NCBI RefSeq assembly: GCF_020685205.1
Contig: NZ_JAJERB010000001.1
Coordinates: 1-64,000, forward strand
Source of the DNA: Hymenobacter translucens
GTDB taxonomy: Bacteria; Bacteroidota; Bacteroidia; Cytophagales; Hymenobacteraceae
DNA length: 64,000 bases
Direction: 5' to 3'
Both the position numbers and the translations under genes were made by a program. Below the pieces are notes generated by a model. It was not told where the DNA came from, searched no databases, and worked only from the letters and a program-made list of their open reading frames with translations. Positions 60,658-64,000 of the stretch are shown here, piece by piece. How positions within the stretch are numbered: position 1 is the stretch's first letter; the number at the start of each line of letters is the position of its first letter.

Positions 60658-61710
60658 TTAGCGTTTAAAGTCCCGCAGGGCGGCCACGAGCTGTTCGTTT
60701 TCCGCCGGGGTGCCGACTGTCAGGCGCAGGCAGCCGGCGCAGCCGGGCTGGGTGGTCCGGTTGCGCACCACGATGCCCAGCCCGAGCAGGTAGTTGTAAA
60801 CCGCCGTGGCATCCGGCCGGAAGCGGGCCAGCAGAAAGTTGGCATTGGAAGGAAACAGCTGCTCCACGATACCGACCCCGCTCAGCTGGTCTTCCAGCCA
60901 GCGGCGCCCACGCAGCAGCTCCTGCCGCATCTGCTCGAAGCGGGGTGCATCGCGCAGGGCCGCCAGGGCGTGCTGCTGGCTGGCCTCCGACACGTTATAG
61001 GGCGGCTTGATCTTATTAAGGTAACCGATGAGGGCTCCCGACGCGAAAGCCATTCCGAGGCGCAGACCGGCCAGGCCCCAGGCTTTGGAAAACGTCTGCA
61101 GAACAACCAGGTTCGGAAACTCAGCCAGGCGGGACGTCCAGCTCGGGGCCGCCGCGAAATCAGCATATGCCTCATCTACCACCACCAGCCCCCGGAAGCC
61201 CTGCAGGATTTCCTCCACTGCCGCGGCATGCAGCAGGTTCCCGGTCGGGTTGTTCGGCGAGCAGACAAACACCAGCTTGGCATCCGAAGCCACAATCTGA
61301 GCTACGGCTTCCGGGGAAAGCTGAAAATCGGGCGTGAGCGGAATTCGCTCCAGGGCCACGTCATTCAGGTTGGCCGCCACTTCGTACATGCCATAGGTGG
61401 GCGGCAAAATCAGAATCCGGTCCTGGCCCGGCCGGCAGGTCAGGCGCACGAGCAGGTCGATGGCCTCATCCGAGCCGTTGCCCAGGAAGATCTGCCCGGG
61501 CTCAACCTGTTTCAACGGAGCCAGCGCGGCCTTCACGGCCCGCTGATGCGGGTCGGGGTAGCGGTTAAACCGGTCAGGGCCGGCGCTGCCGAGGCTGTTT
61601 TCGTTGGCATCCAGCATCACCCGGGCTTCGCCCTGAAATTCGTCGCGGGCGGATGAGTACGGCTGCATGGCCCGGATATTGGGGCGAACTAGTTTTTCAA
61701 GCTCAAACAT
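60658..61710 (-). CDS. hisC: Histidinol-phosphate aminotransferase
   Basis: PLP-dependent transamination of imidazole acetol-phosphate. 350 residues from the ATG at 61710 ([27 protein letters not shown]). LDANENSLG and [14 protein letters not shown] are substrate motifs. The PLP-binding Lys is in [16 protein letters not shown], and the pocket includes [11 protein letters not shown] and [11 protein letters not shown]. The open frame upstream of the ATG is not family-like. Confidence 0.97.
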   Translation of the reverse strand: MFELEKLVRPNIRAMQPYSSARDEFQGEARVMLDANENSLGSAGPDRFNRYPDPHQRAVKAALAPLKQVEPGQIFLGNGSDEAIDLLVRLTCRPGQDRILILPPTYGMYEVAANLNDVALERIPLTPDFQLSPEAVAQIVASDAKLVFVCSPNNPTGNLLHAAAVEEILQGFRGLVVVDEAYADFAAAPSWTSRLAEFPNLVVLQTFSKAWGLAGLRLGMAFASGALIGYLNKIKPPYNVSEASQQHALAALRDAPRFEQMRQELLRGRRWLEDQLSGVGIVEQLFPSNANFLLARFRPDATAVYNYLLGLGIVVRNRTTQPGCAGCLRLTVGTPAENEQLVAALRDFKR

Positions 61711-61765
61711 AAAGCTGTTGTAAGGCAAGGCTGCCGGTAAAGGAAGCCCAGCCGGTATGAGTAAG

Positions 61766-63061
61766 TTACCCCTGGCCAATCAGGCTTTCCAGCCGGACGC
61801 TGACGGCCCGGGCGTGGGCCTGCAGCCCTTCGGCTTCGGCCATGATTTCAACCACCGGCCCCACGTGCCGCAACCCTTCGGCGGAGATACGCTGAAACGT
61901 TATTTTCTTCATAAACGAGTCGAGCGAAACGCCGCTGTAGCTGCGGGCAAAGCCGCCGGTGGGCAAGGTGTGGTTGGTGCCGGAGGCGTAGTCGCCGGCG
62001 GCCTCCGGGGTGAGGTGACCCAGGAAAACCGACCCGGCGCTGGTAACGCCCCCGGCCAGCTCCTCGGCGTTGCGGACAGCCAGGATCAGGTGCTCGGGCG
62101 CGTACTGATTGGAAAAGAACAGCATTTCCTCCGGCGTGCGCAGCAGCAAAGCCCGGCTTTCCTGCAGGGCCAGGGCCGCGACGTCGCGGCGGGGCAGCTC
62201 GGTTAGCTGCCGGCTCACTTCCTCGTTTACCTGGGCCAGCAGCTCCTGGGATGTCGTCAGCAGAATCACCTGGGAGTCGGGACCGTGCTCAGCCTGGCTG
62301 AGCAGGTCGGCCGCGACGAAAGCCGGATTGGCCGAGTCATCGGCAATGACCAGCACCTCGGACGGACCGGCCGGCAAATCGATGGCGACGCCGTGCTGGG
62401 TAGCCAGCTGCTTGGCCGCCGTCACGTAGCGGTTGCCCGGGCCGAAAATCTTATCCACCGCCGGCACGCTCTCTGTTCCGCCGGCCAGGGCAGCAATGGC
62501 CTGGGCCCCGCCGGCCTTGATGATGGTTGGAATACCCAGCAGCTGGGCCGCGAACAAGATAACGGGGTTCACGGAGCCGTCCTTGCCGGGCGGGGTGCAC
62601 AGCACTACCTCGGGGCAGCCAGCCAGTCGGGCGGGCACCCCCAGCATCAGCAGGGTGCTGAACAGCGGGGCCGAGCCCCCGGGAATGTAGAGTCCTACCC
62701 GCTGCACCGGTACGCTGCGCCGCCAGCATTCCACCCCCGGCATGGTCTCGAGACGCTTTTCCTCTTCGTGCTGGCTGGCGTGAAACTTCCACAGGTTGGC
62801 GTGGGCCTGGCGCAGGGCGGTCTGCAACTCGGCCGGAACCTGCGCGGCGGCCGCCGCCAGCTCCTGGCGCGACACCCGCAGATCGGTGAGCTCGGCGCCG
62901 TCGAGCTCGGCGGCATACCGGCGCAGCGCTTCGTCGCCCCGCTGGCGTACGTCTTCGAATATCTCGCGCACGCGCTCATTCACCTGCCGGGCTTCGCCGG
63001 CAGCCGGTCGTTGCTGAAGGGCCGGCCAGCTGGCCGGGTCCGGATAACGGAATATCTGCAT
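61766..63061 (-). CDS. hisD: Histidinol dehydrogenase
   Basis: Last two steps of histidine synthesis, NAD+-dependent oxidation of histidinol to histidine, zinc-dependent. 431 residues from the ATG at 63061 (MQIFRYPDPASWPAL). Signature VDKIFGPGNRYVTAAKQLATQHGVAIDLPAGPSEVLVIADD, with zinc and catalytic residues later in AEHGPDSQVIL, NQYAPEHLIL and TNHTLPTGG. The same frame is open for another 30 codons through the repeat region to an ATG at 63151, but that peptide is composed of repeat sequence and is not part of the family. Confidence 0.97.
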   Translation of the reverse strand: MQIFRYPDPASWPALQQRPAAGEARQVNERVREIFEDVRQRGDEALRRYAAELDGAELTDLRVSRQELAAAAAQVPAELQTALRQAHANLWKFHASQHEEEKRLETMPGVECWRRSVPVQRVGLYIPGGSAPLFSTLLMLGVPARLAGCPEVVLCTPPGKDGSVNPVILFAAQLLGIPTIIKAGGAQAIAALAGGTESVPAVDKIFGPGNRYVTAAKQLATQHGVAIDLPAGPSEVLVIADDSANPAFVAADLLSQAEHGPDSQVILLTTSQELLAQVNEEVSRQLTELPRRDVAALALQESRALLLRTPEEMLFFSNQYAPEHLILAVRNAEELAGGVTSAGSVFLGHLTPEAAGDYASGTNHTLPTGGFARSYSGVSLDSFMKKITFQRISAEGLRHVGPVVEIMAEAEGLQAHARAVSVRLESLIGQG

Positions 63062-63074
63062 GTTGTTGGGGCTT

Positions 63075-63193
63075 GGATTTTGGGGTCTTGGCGTCTTGGC
63101 TCTTGGGGTGGCGGATACTTGGTTGGTGTTAGTCTGGTCGTGTTGGTTCATTGAACGGCATCCAAGATGCCAAAAGCCAAGACCCCAAAATCC
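63075..63193. repeat. Inverted repeat with heptamer-like units between hisG and hisD
   Basis: An 18-bp arm at 63075-63092 (GGATTTTGGGGTCTTGGC) is repeated exactly in inverted form at 63176-63193, overlapping the hisG stop codon. Next to the left arm, further TCTTGGC-type units follow at 63094-63107; next to the right arm is another GCCAAAA unit (63169-63175 region). About 83 bp lie between the arms, so a hairpin with a large loop is possible in the his mRNA. Confidence 0.85.
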
Positions 63194-64000
63194 TAGCTAA
63201 TCATCTTTTCAATCGGCAGAACCAGGATGCCTTCGGCGCCGACTGCCTTGAGCTGGCCGGTGATGTGCCAGAAGTCGTCCTCGTTAACCACCGACTGCAC
63301 CGACACCCAGCCCGGCTCGGCCAGGGGCGTAACAGTGGGCGACTTGATTCCGGGCAGCAGCGCTTTCACGGCCTCGAGCGAGTCGGCCGGGGCGTTGAGC
63401 AGAATGTACTTGTTGCGGCGGGCCCGGCGCACGGCCTGCATCCGGAACCGCAGCTGGGCCAGCAGGTCCTGCTTCTCGGCCGACAGCTCCTGGTTGGCAA
63501 TCAGCACCGCTTCGGAGCGGAACACCGTTTCCACTTCCCGCAGGCCGTTGCCCAGCAGCGTAGAACCCGAAGAGACGATGTCACAGATGGCCTCGGCCAA
63601 CCCAATGCTGGGGGCAATTTCCACCGAGCCGCTGATGGTGTGCAGGTTGGCCTGCACGCCCTGCCCGGCCAGGTAGCGGCCCAGAATCTGGGGATAGGAC
63701 GTGGCAATGTTCTTTCCCTGCAAATCCTGAGCCCCGGCGTAGGGCTGGTTGCGCAGCACGGCCAGGGACAGGCGGCACTTGCTAAAGCCCAGAGCTTCCA
63801 CTTCCAGGTCGGGAAAGCCGGCTTCCACCAGCACGTTCTGGCCGACAATGCCCAGGTCGGCCACACCGTCCTGCACGTAGCCGGGAATATCGTCGTCGCG
63901 CAGAAACAGGATTTCGAGCGGAAAATTGGTGGCTTCGGTTTTCAGCTTGTAGGTACTGCTGACAAAGCTGATACCGCACTCCCGAATCAGGCTCAGCGAG
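63193..64000 (-). CDS. hisG: ATP phosphoribosyltransferase, long form (5' end cut by window edge)
   Basis: First, feedback-regulated step of histidine synthesis. 269 codons are visible; from the family length about 15 N-terminal residues are missing. The chain enters at SLSLIRECGISFVSSTYKLK and shows FLRDDDIPGYVQDGVADLGIVGQNVL and IATSYPQILGRYLAGQGV. GSVEIAPSIGLAEAICDIVSSGSTLLGNGL is the PRPP/ATP site. A C-terminal regulatory domain spans about 200-269 (KYILLNAPADSLEAVKALLPGIKSPTVTPL ... FWHITGQLKAVGAEGILVLPIEKMI). The C-terminal domain marks the homohexameric long form that does not need HisZ. First his gene in the operon; its promoter lies outside the window. Confidence 0.96.
   Translation of the reverse strand, partial: SLSLIRECGISFVSSTYKLKTEATNFPLEILFLRDDDIPGYVQDGVADLGIVGQNVLVEAGFPDLEVEALGFSKCRLSLAVLRNQPYAGAQDLQGKNIATSYPQILGRYLAGQGVQANLHTISGSVEIAPSIGLAEAICDIVSSGSTLLGNGLREVETVFRSEAVLIANQELSAEKQDLLAQLRFRMQAVRRARRNKYILLNAPADSLEAVKALLPGIKSPTVTPLAEPGWVSVQSVVNEDDFWHITGQLKAVGAEGILVLPIEKMIS

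Noticed and set aside
63062..63151. N-terminal extension of HisD from an ATG at 63151
   Set aside because: The 30 extra residues are encoded by the repeat region and are absent from the HisD family; the ATG at 63061 gives the standard start.

Overview
The window looks like chromosomal DNA of a high-GC member of the Bacteroidota, most likely Hymenobacter or a close relative in the Cytophagales. This is inferred from gene content and signals, not from a database match. The evidence is: TonB-dependent receptors with an N-terminal carboxypeptidase-regulatory-like domain, a type IX secretion (T9SS) sorting domain, a fused alpha/beta branched-chain 2-oxoacid dehydrogenase E1, a lipoprotein form of a BamA/TamA-like protein, a dedicated sigma/anti-sigma/outer-membrane-protein operon, few recognisable Shine-Dalgarno sites, and several Bacteroidota-type promoters (TTG near -33, TAnnTTTG near -7).

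Layout. 1-6.2 kb: the 5' end of hemF (leftward), the fused E1 gene, a BamA/TamA-like lipoprotein divergent from a TrmH-type RNA methyltransferase. 6.2-8.8 kb: a leftward operon of an ECF sigma factor, a putative anti-sigma protein and an outer-membrane barrel protein. 9-14 kb: a CoA-binding protein, an FAD oxidoreductase, a small conserved-looking protein, an MHS-type MFS transporter and tryptophan 2,3-dioxygenase. 14-19.2 kb: L-serine dehydratase beta, TolC, a small membrane ORF, an HlyD/MacA-like adaptor and gpsA. 19.2-26 kb: two related polytopic GT39-like proteins around a DUF4259 gene, then maf, DUF1015 and pdxH. 26-33 kb: YqgE/AlgH, a DUF349 repeat protein, tRNA-Thr(TGT), small proteins, a CDF metal transporter and a TonB protein. 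33-46 kb: a TonB receptor with a T9SS-secreted partner, a TlpA thioredoxin, an AsmA-like protein, a GNAT-like protein and a second TonB receptor. 45.8-53 kb: a DUF547 lipoprotein, an Xre/RES toxin-antitoxin pair, an HD hydrolase, a small lipoprotein, gyrA and a TPR protein. 52.9-55 kb: a gene-poor AT-rich stretch leading into an orphan gene of unknown function. 55-64 kb: a leftward block holding the histidine operon in the order hisG-D-C-B-H-A-F-IE (hisG cut at the window edge), followed by a GT2 glycosyltransferase and a duplicated-LABN membrane protein.

Two observations seem least explained by ordinary annotation. First, three junctions between same-direction genes carry degenerate 7-bp repeats in inverted arrangement, each starting at or within the stop codon of the upstream gene (FAD oxidoreductase/CoA-binding protein, antitoxin/toxin, hisG/hisD). 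A related one-arm array follows the toxin stop. They could fold in the mRNA and separate or regulate neighbouring cistrons. Second, the orphan gene at 53927-54961 has two winged-helix-like N-terminal units, a Pro/Thr-rich linker and a short conserved-looking C-terminal module. It lies behind an AT-rich leader with two 16-bp direct repeats exactly 20 bp apart, which suggests an acquired, possibly self-regulated locus.

All coordinates and motifs were read by eye. Family names come from recognised motifs and overall architecture, and no homology search or folding program was run.
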